DNA of 64,000 nucleotides, taken from positions 1 through 64,000 of the forward strand of contig JABDIY010000049.1 in assembly GCA_013003535.1 (NCBI GenBank), in the 5' to 3' direction. Positions 25,561 to 33,259 of this stretch are shown here, one piece after another. A model generated the notes under the pieces. The model did not search any database. It was not told the DNA's origin and was given only the letters and a program-made list of their open reading frames with translations. This DNA is from Acidimicrobiales bacterium. GTDB lineage: Bacteria > Actinomycetota > Acidimicrobiia > Acidimicrobiales > SZUA-35. A program made the position numbers and the translations under genes. Numbering within the stretch: position 1 is the first letter of the stretch; the number at the start of each line of letters is the position of its first letter.

Positions 25561-26523
25561 ATGAAGGCAATTCAGGTAACAAGGACCGGGGGCCCGGAGG
25601 TTCTCGATTGGACAGACGTGCCAGATCCATCACCGGGACCGGATGATGTGCTGGTGAAGGTGGCGGCTGCCGGTTTGAACTTCATCGATACTTACCAACG
25701 CACGGGCTTGTATCCCGTACCCATGCCCTTCACCCCGGGGCTCGAAGGCGCGGGCGTGATCACTGGTGTCGGTGAAGAGATAGATGATCTGAGCGTTGGT
25801 GACGCGGTGGCGTGGTCATCGGCGCCGGGTACCTATGCAGAATTGGTGGTGGTTCCTGCTAATGCGGCAGTGCCAGTTCCCAACGGTGTAGATCTGGAAA
25901 TTGCGGCCGCGGTCTTGTTACAAGGCATGACTGCGCATTACTTGGTCACTGATACGTTTCCGTTGGCGTCCACAGATCGGTGCCTCATTCATGCCGGCGC
26001 CGGCGGGGTCGGCTTGTTGCTGATCCAGATGGCCAAGATGATCGGCGCTGAAGTGTTCACCACAGTGGGCACACCCGAGAAGGCCGAATTGGCCCGGGTG
26101 GCCGGTGCTGATCATGTAATCCTCTATCGAGACGTTGATTTCGGCGATGAGGTGGAGGCGATCGCGGGCGTGCGGGCGCTTGACGTGGTGTACGACGGGG
26201 TTGGCAAATCCGTGTTTACGCGCAGCCTCTCCCTGCTTCGTTCACGGGGAATGATGGCCACGTTCGGAAACGCCTCCGGACCGGTGGAGCCGTTGAGTCC
26301 GCTCGACCTGGCGCCGTCTCTGTACCTCACCCGGCCCAGTTTGTTCCAATACATCGAAACCCGCGGGGATCTCCTCCGACGCAGCGGCGACATCTTCCGG
26401 TGGATCGCCGCCGGCGAACTGGACGTCCGAATCGGCGCAAGGGTGCCGATGCAGGATGCTGCCGAAGCGCACAAGCTGCTCGAGGGCCGAAAGACCACCG
26501 GCAAGGTGATCTTGATTCCCTGA
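25561..26523 (+). CDS. Zinc-free NADPH:quinone oxidoreductase (MDR superfamily)
   Basis: 320 residues. The N-terminal GroES-like domain carries GLNFIDTYQRTGLYP near residue 39 and TPGLEGAGVI near 59; the Rossmann domain has HAGAGGVGLLLIQMAK near 145. It lacks the zinc cysteines of alcohol dehydrogenases, as in quinone oxidoreductases (QOR). It should reduce quinones or enones with NADPH. It starts ten bases after the PPOX gene and is probably co-transcribed. Confidence 0.9.
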   Translation: MKAIQVTRTGGPEVLDWTDVPDPSPGPDDVLVKVAAAGLNFIDTYQRTGLYPVPMPFTPGLEGAGVITGVGEEIDDLSVGDAVAWSSAPGTYAELVVVPANAAVPVPNGVDLEIAAAVLLQGMTAHYLVTDTFPLASTDRCLIHAGAGGVGLLLIQMAKMIGAEVFTTVGTPEKAELARVAGADHVILYRDVDFGDEVEAIAGVRALDVVYDGVGKSVFTRSLSLLRSRGMMATFGNASGPVEPLSPLDLAPSLYLTRPSLFQYIETRGDLLRRSGDIFRWIAAGELDVRIGARVPMQDAAEAHKLLEGRKTTGKVILIP

Positions 26524-26611
26524 CCTCGCTCACCGCCTGCCGGCTGCGACGGGCCGAACCCGCTCCCCAACCTCGTCCAGCTCGCCGGGAGCTCCAGTCA
26601 CAATCGCGTGA

Positions 26612-27025
26612 CTATGAACAACAACCGGCGACGTCCACCTTGGCCACTACCTCGTTCTCCAACTGTTCGGCGTCGCCGGTCTTCACGTACCACTCCCATT
26701 TGTTATCCGGACCTTCCACCCACGTCTCGGTCTTGTGGGCGAAACAGCAGATGGTGTCATCCACGCCGGTGGTCTCGAGCCCCGCCGTGGCAATTCGCTG
26801 TTCGGCGGCTGTCACCTGTTCGGCCTGTTCCACTTCAACGCCGAGATGGTTGAGGGTGCCCCCGGCGTCTGCGGTCTCGAAGAGAACCAGCTTGAGCGGT
26901 GGGTTTGCCACCTCGAAATTGGCATACCCCGGGCGGACCTTGCTTACCGGGGTATCGAACATCTTGGTGTAGAAGTCGATTGATTCGTTGAGGTTGGTGA
27001 CGTTCATAGCCAGTTGTAATCGCAT
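26612..27025 (-). CDS. arsI: ArsI/CadI-type C-As lyase family protein (VOC fold)
   Basis: 137-residue vicinal-oxygen-chelate protein closely resembling mycobacterial CadI and ArsI. It has LQLAMNVTNLNESIDFYTKMF at the start, LNHLGVEVE (metal-binding His60), the adjacent cysteine pair C93-C94 in TICCFAHKTETW, and WEWY (metal-binding Glu). ArsI cleaves carbon-arsenic bonds of methylarsenite, using the vicinal cysteines to hold arsenic. It is divergent from an ArsR repressor with an operator between them (27052-27090), supporting metalloid control. Confidence 0.85.
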   Translation of the reverse strand: MRLQLAMNVTNLNESIDFYTKMFDTPVSKVRPGYANFEVANPPLKLVLFETADAGGTLNHLGVEVEQAEQVTAAEQRIATAGLETTGVDDTICCFAHKTETWVEGPDNKWEWYVKTGDAEQLENEVVAKVDVAGCCS

Positions 27026-27051
27026 GAGATTCTGCCTTCATTTCGATGGGT

Positions 27052-27090
27052 GTCGATATGTTTCTTCAAACAATACGCCGACATATCGAC
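27052..27090. promoter_or_regulatory. Inverted-repeat operator between arsI and arsR
   Basis: A perfect 10-base inverted repeat, GTCGATATGT (27052-27061) and ACATATCGAC (27081-27090), lies between the divergent genes. On the minus strand it overlaps a good promoter for arsI: TTGACA (27094-27099) and TATTGT (27070-27075) separated by 18 bases. This placement fits repression by the ArsR protein encoded next to it. Confidence 0.65.
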
Positions 27091-27121
27091 CCATGTCAAT
27101 ACGTTGTGCTATGTTTTCGTT

Positions 27122-27439
27122 ATGCGAATCGCCGAGCCGATCTGTTGCGCACCCCTCACTGGGGCAACGTTGAGTGAAGTCGACGCCGAACAGTTGGCGT
27201 CGGTCTTGAAGGCTCTGGCCGACCCGATTCGGCTTCGGCTCGTAAGCATCATCGCCAGCGCGGGCGAAGGATGCGCCTGCGACTTTCCCGATGCTCTGGG
27301 CAAGAGTCAACCCACGATCAGTCATCACCTCGGCCAACTAGTAAAGGCCGGCATTCTGGAGCGAGAACAACGCGGCAAGTGGGCATGGTTCCGAGTGAAC
27401 CCCGCCCAGATCGCAGCCATCCGCACCGCCCTCGGCTAA
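27122..27439 (+). CDS. arsR: ArsR-family metalloregulatory repressor
   Basis: 105 residues from ATG 27122; a longer frame from 27050 would start inside the operator and is rejected. A winged-helix domain is seen (LKALADPIRLRLVSIIASA, then GKSQPTISHHLGQLVKAG). Cysteines C8-C9 near the N terminus and C51/C53 in GCACDFP parallel the arsenite site of corynebacterial ArsR (two N-terminal cysteines plus one near the third helix). It probably represses arsI and itself through the palindrome at 27052-27090. Confidence 0.87.
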   Translation: MRIAEPICCAPLTGATLSEVDAEQLASVLKALADPIRLRLVSIIASAGEGCACDFPDALGKSQPTISHHLGQLVKAGILEREQRGKWAWFRVNPAQIAAIRTALG

Positions 27440-27578
27440 ACCTTCGGCTGCCGAACTCCTCAGTTACGCGAGTATCTCTTGCAGCGCCGAGCAGGCGAGC
27501 CTTCGTGGCGGGCGAACGGCTCGGAGGGTCAACATCATGCGGCCAGAAGATCGCGCCGCAGGCTCACAAGGCTCGCGC

Positions 27579-28730
27579 TCAAATAAATGGCAGGGTGGTG
27601 ATCGTGGCGCTTGATCGGCCGTCGGGACCCTCTACCTCCACGGCTTCCCCGGTTCCGATAACAGTGGAGAGAACCTGGCCCATCCCGATCTTCTTCTCCA
27701 GCCGATGCGACCACACGACGGCGGACAACGTGCCTACCTGGCGATCGCCTTGCCAAATCGGCGTGCGCTGAGGCAGGGGCCAAGCATCGGCGGTCTCGTC
27801 GTGGATGAACAAGCCAACCATCTGCCGCTCCGGCCCGGCGGCAGCCACTTTGGCCAGCGCGGTTTTACCGATGAAGTCTGCTTCGATGTGGGGCGTCACG
27901 TAGCGGCCCATCAATGTCTCGTATGGGTTTGAGTCCGGCGTGTTATCACCCCCGTAGGACAACAGGCCGCTCTCGATCCGCTCAACATGATTGGGCGCTC
28001 CCGGTCCGATCCCATACTTCTCCCCTGCCGCAGCCACCCGGTTCCACAGCTCCACGCCGCGAGTGCCGTCTTGGAGGAACAGCTCGAATCCGCCCTGCTT
28101 GCTCCAGCCAGACCGACACACCACGATCGGGATGTCGTCAAGGGAGGTTTCGGTGAACCAGAAGTACCTGAGAGATCGGACGTGATCACCAAAGAGTTCG
28201 GCTACGAGATCTTCGGCTTTCGGGCCTTGGATGGCTAGGGGTGATACATCGGGCTCCGAGACCGCCACATCGAAACCCTTTTCCGCCGCCGCCGCCTTGG
28301 CCCACAGCAACATGTCGTTGTCGGCGATGGAGAACCAGTAGCGGTTCCCACTGAGTTTGAGGAGCACGGGATCATTGAGGATCCGACCGTCGTGATCGCA
28401 CATGGCAACGTAGTAGCCTTGTCCCTCCACCATCTTGGAAAGGTCACGCGAGGAGAGGTATTGCGCGCAGGCGAAGGCGTCGGCGCCTTGAATCTGCACC
28501 TGTCGCTCGCCGGCGACGTCCCACATTGCGACAGCGTTGATGAGGCGGTCATATTCGGCCTTGAGATCTCCGTAACTCAACGGCATGAGCATCTTGTTGT
28601 AGACCGTCCACGCGGTACATCCGGCCGCGATTGTGGAATCAAAGTAGGGCGAGCGACGGATGCGAGAGCTGGGGATGAGTTCCACGTCGGGGAGTGTGCC
28701 GGATTCCAACCAGTGCTGCCAAGCGGACAA
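27579..28730 (-). CDS. DmdA-like / GcvT-family tetrahydrofolate-dependent demethylase
   Basis: 383 residues of the aminomethyltransferase (GcvT) fold. The opening SSRIRRSPYFDSTIAAGC, the segment YTVYNKM..LSYGD-like (WTVYNKMLMPLSYGD), MWDVAGERQVQI, RILNDPVLLKLSGN and SEPDVSPLAIQGPKAEDL closely resemble DMSP demethylase DmdA rather than glycine-cleavage T protein. A DMSP-to-MMPA demethylation role would suit a marine organism. Other DmdA-clade substrates are possible, because paralogues are common. It stands alone, divergent from a small membrane methyltransferase. Confidence 0.75.
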   Translation of the reverse strand: MSAWQHWLESGTLPDVELIPSSRIRRSPYFDSTIAAGCTAWTVYNKMLMPLSYGDLKAEYDRLINAVAMWDVAGERQVQIQGADAFACAQYLSSRDLSKMVEGQGYYVAMCDHDGRILNDPVLLKLSGNRYWFSIADNDMLLWAKAAAAEKGFDVAVSEPDVSPLAIQGPKAEDLVAELFGDHVRSLRYFWFTETSLDDIPIVVCRSGWSKQGGFELFLQDGTRGVELWNRVAAAGEKYGIGPGAPNHVERIESGLLSYGGDNTPDSNPYETLMGRYVTPHIEADFIGKTALAKVAAAGPERQMVGLFIHDETADAWPLPQRTPIWQGDRQVGTLSAVVWSHRLEKKIGMGQVLSTVIGTGEAVEVEGPDGRSSATITTLPFI

Positions 28731-28759
28731 GTGAGATTTCTAGCATCTACGCTCGCAGG

Positions 28760-29356
28760 GTGAATGAGAAGCAAACCGGGTGGGCCTTTGTGGCGATGCA
28801 GGTGGCGCTCCTGGCCCTGGTCATCTTCCTTCCCACCGGCACCGACTGGGAACGGACCCCAAGTGTCCAGGCGGTAGGCCTGTTTCTCAACGTCGCCGGT
28901 CTGGCCCTTCTAGCACTCGGTGCCCTCGGACTGGGCCGCTCCCTCACACCAACACCGGTGCCGGTGGAATCCGGTGAACTCAAGACCACCGGCCTCTACT
29001 CCCGGATGCGGCATCCGATCTACAGCGGCGTAATACTTCTGGCGATCGGGATCGCCGGGGCGTCGGGCAGCATTCTTCGAGTCCTGGCCACGCTGGCACT
29101 CATCGGCTTCTTCTATTTGAAGGCACGCTGGGAAGAGGATCGCCTGGTGAAGAAATTCGGCCGTGAATACGAAGCGTACGCGGCTCGGGTCAACCGATTC
29201 CTGCCAACACCAAATGCAAAGATCAAGGCTGCCAACTCTGCAGCGAAGCAGAAAGCAACCGAAGAACCCGACCTGCCCACCGCCACCAAACGCGGCTACA
29301 CCGAGGGCAAAGGCCGCCCAACGCCCAAGCGACCCCCGAAGAAACGTAAACGGTAG
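28760..29356 (+). CDS. ICMT/PEMT-like membrane methyltransferase
   Basis: 198 residues from GTG 28760, the first start codon not overlapping the divergent gene. Hydrophobic segments at about residues 8-28, 40-60 and 85-115 are followed by the SAM-binding motif region typical of isoprenylcysteine carboxyl methyltransferase-like proteins: GLYSRMRHPIYSGVIL and WEEDRLVKKFGREYEAYAARVNRFLP. The lysine- and proline-rich tail (~50 residues) is basic and probably disordered. Its substrate, a lipid or small molecule, is unknown. Confidence 0.82.
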   Translation: MNEKQTGWAFVAMQVALLALVIFLPTGTDWERTPSVQAVGLFLNVAGLALLALGALGLGRSLTPTPVPVESGELKTTGLYSRMRHPIYSGVILLAIGIAGASGSILRVLATLALIGFFYLKARWEEDRLVKKFGREYEAYAARVNRFLPTPNAKIKAANSAAKQKATEEPDLPTATKRGYTEGKGRPTPKRPPKKRKR

Positions 29357-29371
29357 GCCTATCGTTTCGGC

Positions 29372-30820
29372 ATGGATTTGTCAGCCATTACAGCAACAGA
29401 AGCCGTGCGCCGTCTCAGCGCTGGCGACATCTCCAGCACGGAACTGTTGGACGCCCAGATCGCGGTTGTGGAAGCCCGAAACGACGAGTTGAACGCGGTT
29501 GTGACCGCGGAAGTGGATGCCGCTCGGATCGCTGCCGCTATGGCCGACAAGCGGCGAGCCCGGGGTGAGGACTTGGGACCCCTCGGCGGTCTACCGGTGA
29601 CGCTCAAGGACTCATACGAGACGGTGGGCCTCACCACGGCCTGTGGGTCTCCCGAGTACGCCGACTATGTCCCCGAGACCGATTCCGATGCGGCCCAGGC
29701 AATCAGGACTTCGGGTGGCATCATCTTCGGCAAGACCAATACGCCGCTCATGACCGGCGATCATCAGACCTACAACGAGGTCTATGGACTCACCCGAAAC
29801 CCGTGGAATCCGGAGAGGACGGCGGGGGGTTCCTCCGGGGGCGCAGCCGTGGCGGTGGCAACCGGCATGAGCCTGCTGGAATTTGGAAGCGACATTGGGG
29901 GAAGCCTCCGGCAGCCCGCTCACATGAACGGGGTCTTCGGGTTCAAGCCCACCCACGGAGTCCTGTCGCTCCGAGGCCATATTCCCGGCCCTCCCGGGAC
30001 GCTGGCCCCTCGTGATCTCGGCGTCGGTGGTCCCTTGGGTCGCTCGATCGATGACCTCGAATTGATGTTTCGCGCCACCCTCACCGTCGGTGCGTTCAGT
30101 GGAATACCCGGTGCCAAGCTGCCTGCCAGCGACGGTCCGCTCTCGGTTGCGGATCTTCGTCTGGCAATGTGGTCTGACGATCCGATGGCAACGGTGAGCG
30201 CCGCCTGCAAGCAGGCCGTGGAACGAATCGGAGCAGAGCTGGATACTGCCGGAGCAGGCGTGCATGCCGATCTTCGCCCTTCCATGCCCACCGATAAGTT
30301 GCATATCACGTACCTGGGGTTGCTCTGGGCTGTCACCGCAGCTGGTTTTCCTGACCCGGTGTACAACGGTCTTGCCAAAGCCGCCCGCGAAGCAGCATTC
30401 GACGACATGTCCGCGGTTGTGCCCCGGCTGATGACCAGCAGTCACAAGACCTGGCTCAAGAACAACGAGATACGCCACAAAGCGATGGCGTCCTGGGAGC
30501 GATTGTTCGAGACCGTGGATGCGGTGATCATGCCGGTAGCACCAACCCCAGCGTTCCCGCACGACATCGAAAGTCAATACCCCACCCGGCTCGTAGATGT
30601 TGATGGCACTGACCGCCCATATGTCGACACGCTCTTCTGGGCCGGTCTCGCCACGATGCCCGGCCTTCCGTCGGTAGTAGTCCCCACCGGTGCAGTGGAT
30701 GGGCTCCCCGTGGGTTTACAGATTATTGGCCCGCGCTATAGCGACTTCCGGTTGCTCGACATCGCCCGGACCATCAGCAACGTCACCAGTGCGAGGTTCG
30801 TGGCGCCAGGCTCGGACTGA
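29372..30820 (+). CDS. Amidase signature family hydrolase
   Basis: 482 residues. The Ser-cisSer-Lys triad is visible: Lys in PVTLKDSYETVG (~residue 76), GGSSGGAAVAVATG (~residue 150) and the nucleophile region FGSDIGGSLRQPAHMNG (~residue 173-187). The family hydrolyses amides such as those in indoleacetamide, aryl-amides or peptides; the substrate is not readable. It ends just before the convergent LysR gene. Confidence 0.9.
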   Translation: MDLSAITATEAVRRLSAGDISSTELLDAQIAVVEARNDELNAVVTAEVDAARIAAAMADKRRARGEDLGPLGGLPVTLKDSYETVGLTTACGSPEYADYVPETDSDAAQAIRTSGGIIFGKTNTPLMTGDHQTYNEVYGLTRNPWNPERTAGGSSGGAAVAVATGMSLLEFGSDIGGSLRQPAHMNGVFGFKPTHGVLSLRGHIPGPPGTLAPRDLGVGGPLGRSIDDLELMFRATLTVGAFSGIPGAKLPASDGPLSVADLRLAMWSDDPMATVSAACKQAVERIGAELDTAGAGVHADLRPSMPTDKLHITYLGLLWAVTAAGFPDPVYNGLAKAAREAAFDDMSAVVPRLMTSSHKTWLKNNEIRHKAMASWERLFETVDAVIMPVAPTPAFPHDIESQYPTRLVDVDGTDRPYVDTLFWAGLATMPGLPSVVVPTGAVDGLPVGLQIIGPRYSDFRLLDIARTISNVTSARFVAPGSD

Positions 30821-30826
30821 ATCGGG

Positions 30827-31783
30827 TTAGCTCCACAACGTAACGTGCACGCTGGGCCGAAAGCGGGCGATGTGGGCCCCCGACCCTTTGAGTACAGCCT
30901 GCATCGCTCGGGGTGAAGAGATGAACCGCAGCAGCTCCGACGCTGCTGGGGTCAACTGGCGGCGCTCCAGAGAATAGGCGGTCCATGTGCCGTGGCTGTT
31001 TCCGGCACCGACATCCACAGCGGCAAGGCGGCCCACCTTCATCTCATTGGCAACGCGGTGGGCCAGGGCCAGCGCTATCCCCTGCCCCGAGCGAGCTTCG
31101 CTGATCGCCGCTTCACTGCTCTGGAAAACCAATTGACGGGTGTCGGGGATGGCCAAATCTGTGAGCATTCGGTTGGCCACGCCTCCGACATCGAGCGCCT
31201 CGGGTCCAAGCAACCATTGTTGCTGATGCGCTTCGGGAATCGACAAGCGTTTCCCGGCCAAGCGATGGCTTCTTCCGACCACTGGCACCATCTGGTATCT
31301 CACAAACTCTGTTGAAACCACTTCGGAGGACACTGCCGCGAGTCTGGGACCGAGGGCAAGATCTACCGCGCGGCGCACTAGGAGGTCGGCGAACTGGTGA
31401 GCCGGGTAGACCGACAGTTCCACGCGAAGGTCTTTGGCGCGTGTGGCAAACAACTCGATCAGGCCGGGGGCGGAATACTCAGCGAAGAGCGACGACGTTG
31501 CGAGGCGGAGCAGCCGCTGACCATCGGCCGCCGCCAACACCTCGGCTCGGGTCTGATCCTGGAGACCGAGCATTTCCAGTGAGCGAGTGGCGAGTCGGAG
31601 GCCGCCCGGGGTAAAAACCAGATGACCTCCCGATCGCCGAAACAGCTGGTCATCCAACTCGGTGCGCAGGGCCTTGATGTGGTTACTCACCGCAGTTTCG
31701 CCCACACCCAATTCGTGGGCGGCGGCACGGGACGACCCGTGCCGAACCACCGCCACGAAGGTTTTGAGCTGCGCCGGAGTCAA
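30827..31783 (-). CDS. LysR-family transcriptional regulator, likely of the cox operon
   Basis: 318 residues. N-terminal helix-turn-helix MTPAQLKTFVAVVRHGSSRAAAHELGVGETAVSNHIKAL is followed by the LysR effector-binding fold. It is divergent from coxM, and a palindrome (31796-31815) with a LysR T-N11-A spacing lies between them. LysR proteins often sit next to and control aerobic CO dehydrogenase genes, so control of coxMSL is likely although the inducer is unknown. Confidence 0.88.
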   Translation of the reverse strand: MTPAQLKTFVAVVRHGSSRAAAHELGVGETAVSNHIKALRTELDDQLFRRSGGHLVFTPGGLRLATRSLEMLGLQDQTRAEVLAAADGQRLLRLATSSLFAEYSAPGLIELFATRAKDLRVELSVYPAHQFADLLVRRAVDLALGPRLAAVSSEVVSTEFVRYQMVPVVGRSHRLAGKRLSIPEAHQQQWLLGPEALDVGGVANRMLTDLAIPDTRQLVFQSSEAAISEARSGQGIALALAHRVANEMKVGRLAAVDVGAGNSHGTWTAYSLERRQLTPAASELLRFISSPRAMQAVLKGSGAHIARFRPSVHVTLWS

Positions 31784-31795
31784 GATCTGCAGCCT

Positions 31796-31815
31796 ACTTC
31801 ACGCAAGCGTGAAGT
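31796..31815. promoter_or_regulatory. Palindromic LysR-type operator upstream of coxM
   Basis: ACTTCACGC-AA-GCGTGAAGT is a perfect 9-base inverted repeat with a two-base centre. It lies in the 97-base divergent region between the LysR gene and coxM and contains the T-N11-A pattern. A TTGACA-like hexamer follows at 31821-31826, which may be the -35 of the cox promoter; no good -10 was seen. Confidence 0.65.
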
Positions 31816-31880
31816 GACGATTGACACAGGTTCCCTGACGCGGCGAGAGTGGTTGAAAACGAAGCTACGAAAGGGCCGAG

Positions 31881-32762
31881 ATGCAGGTTCCAGCACCGCT
31901 CGAGTACGAACGAGCCACCAGCGTTGACCACGCCATTGCGCTCATGGAGCGATTAGGCGACGAGGCCCGCATCGTGGCGGGCGGGCACAGCCTGATCCCC
32001 ATGATGAAGCTCAGGCTGGCCAACCCCGAGTACATCATCGACATCAATGACCTCAGGGAGGAGCTCGGCCATATCACCATCACCGACTCCGAGGTCCGCA
32101 TCGGGGCATTGGCAACGCACCAAGAGCTGCTGGAGAGCAAGGAATTGGCTGCTGTTCTGCCGATTTTCGCCGACGCCGAGAAAGTCATCGCCGATCCGGT
32201 GGTGAGAAATCGAGGAACGTTGGGCGGTTCGCTCTGCCAAGCCGACCCATCCGAGGATCTCAGCGCCGTCTGCGATGCCCTGGGCGCCCAATGCGTGATC
32301 AGAAACAGCTCCGGCGAGCGAGTGATAGAGATGCATGACTTCCATCAGGGACCATACGAAACGGCGGTAGCTGACGGTGAAATGCTCACCGAGGTTCGTA
32401 TTCCCCGCCGACCCAATTCCTCCAGCGCCTATCACAAGGTGGAGCGCCGGGCCGGAGATTGGGCGGTGGCTTCAGCTGGTGCCGCCATTCAATTGGCCGA
32501 CGACGGCACAATTCTGGATGGGCGAGTAGGGCTTTGCGCCGTTGGACCAAACCTCACCAACGTCCAGCCGATCTCCGATGCGCTGCGGGGTCAGGTTCCT
32601 TCCGAAGAGCTGTACGCCCGAGTCGGTGAAATAGCAGCTGCCAATGCCAACCCCGCCACCGATACTCGCGGCACCGCCGCCTATAAGACCCACTTGGCGA
32701 AGGAACTCACCATTCGTTCGCTCCGCAAAGCCGTCGCTCGAGCACAAGGACAAAACGTTTAA
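31881..32762 (+). CDS. coxM: Aerobic CO dehydrogenase medium (FAD) subunit
   Basis: 293 residues. The FAD-binding signature AGGHSLIPMMKLRLANPEYIIDI lies near residue 33, and NRGTLGGSLCQADPSEDLSAV near 110 holds the second FAD contact. The protein passes electrons from the CoxS iron-sulfur clusters to the quinone pool. It heads the coxMSL operon downstream of the LysR operator; start at ATG 31881 with AAAGGGCCGAG upstream. Confidence 0.93.
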   Translation: MQVPAPLEYERATSVDHAIALMERLGDEARIVAGGHSLIPMMKLRLANPEYIIDINDLREELGHITITDSEVRIGALATHQELLESKELAAVLPIFADAEKVIADPVVRNRGTLGGSLCQADPSEDLSAVCDALGAQCVIRNSSGERVIEMHDFHQGPYETAVADGEMLTEVRIPRRPNSSSAYHKVERRAGDWAVASAGAAIQLADDGTILDGRVGLCAVGPNLTNVQPISDALRGQVPSEELYARVGEIAAANANPATDTRGTAAYKTHLAKELTIRSLRKAVARAQGQNV

Positions 32763-32764
32763 TC

Positions 32765-33259
32765 ATGGAAATCTCAATGAAGATCAACGGCAACGACGTC
32801 ACCCTCGATGCTGAACCCCGCACACTCCTGGTCAATTTCATCCGTGAAAATGCTGGGCTCACCGGCACCCATTGGGGCTGTGATACCTCAAACTGCGGCA
32901 CCTGTGTTGTACTCATCGACGGCAAACCCGTGAAGAGCTGCACACAGTTGGCTGCAATGGCCGGCGGACATGAAGTCACCACGGTAGAGGGTTTGGCCAC
33001 CGCAGACGGGCTCGACTCCGTACAGGAGGGTTTCATCCAGTGCCACGGACTCCAATGCGGTTTCTGTACCCCAGGGATGATGCTGACCGCCCGGGCACTC
33101 CTCAACAAGAATCCCGATCCAACGGAAGAAGTCATCCGGGAAGCCATCAGCGGTCAGATCTGCCGCTGTACGGGCTATGCCACGATCGTCCGCTCCATCC
33201 AATGGGCGGCTTCGAAGGATCGCGAAACCGCAGTATCGCTTGAAGGAGCAAATGCATGA
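32765..33259 (+). CDS. coxS: Aerobic CO dehydrogenase small (2x[2Fe-2S]) subunit
   Basis: 164 residues. Plant-type ferredoxin domain GCDTSNCGTCVVL...C with the [2Fe-2S] cysteines, then the C-terminal four-helix domain with CGFCTPGMMLTARALL and QICRCTGYATIVRSI holding the second cluster. It starts two bases after coxM and overlaps coxL by four bases (ATGA), so the three subunit genes are translationally linked in the order M-S-L. Confidence 0.93.
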   Translation: MEISMKINGNDVTLDAEPRTLLVNFIRENAGLTGTHWGCDTSNCGTCVVLIDGKPVKSCTQLAAMAGGHEVTTVEGLATADGLDSVQEGFIQCHGLQCGFCTPGMMLTARALLNKNPDPTEEVIREAISGQICRCTGYATIVRSIQWAASKDRETAVSLEGANA

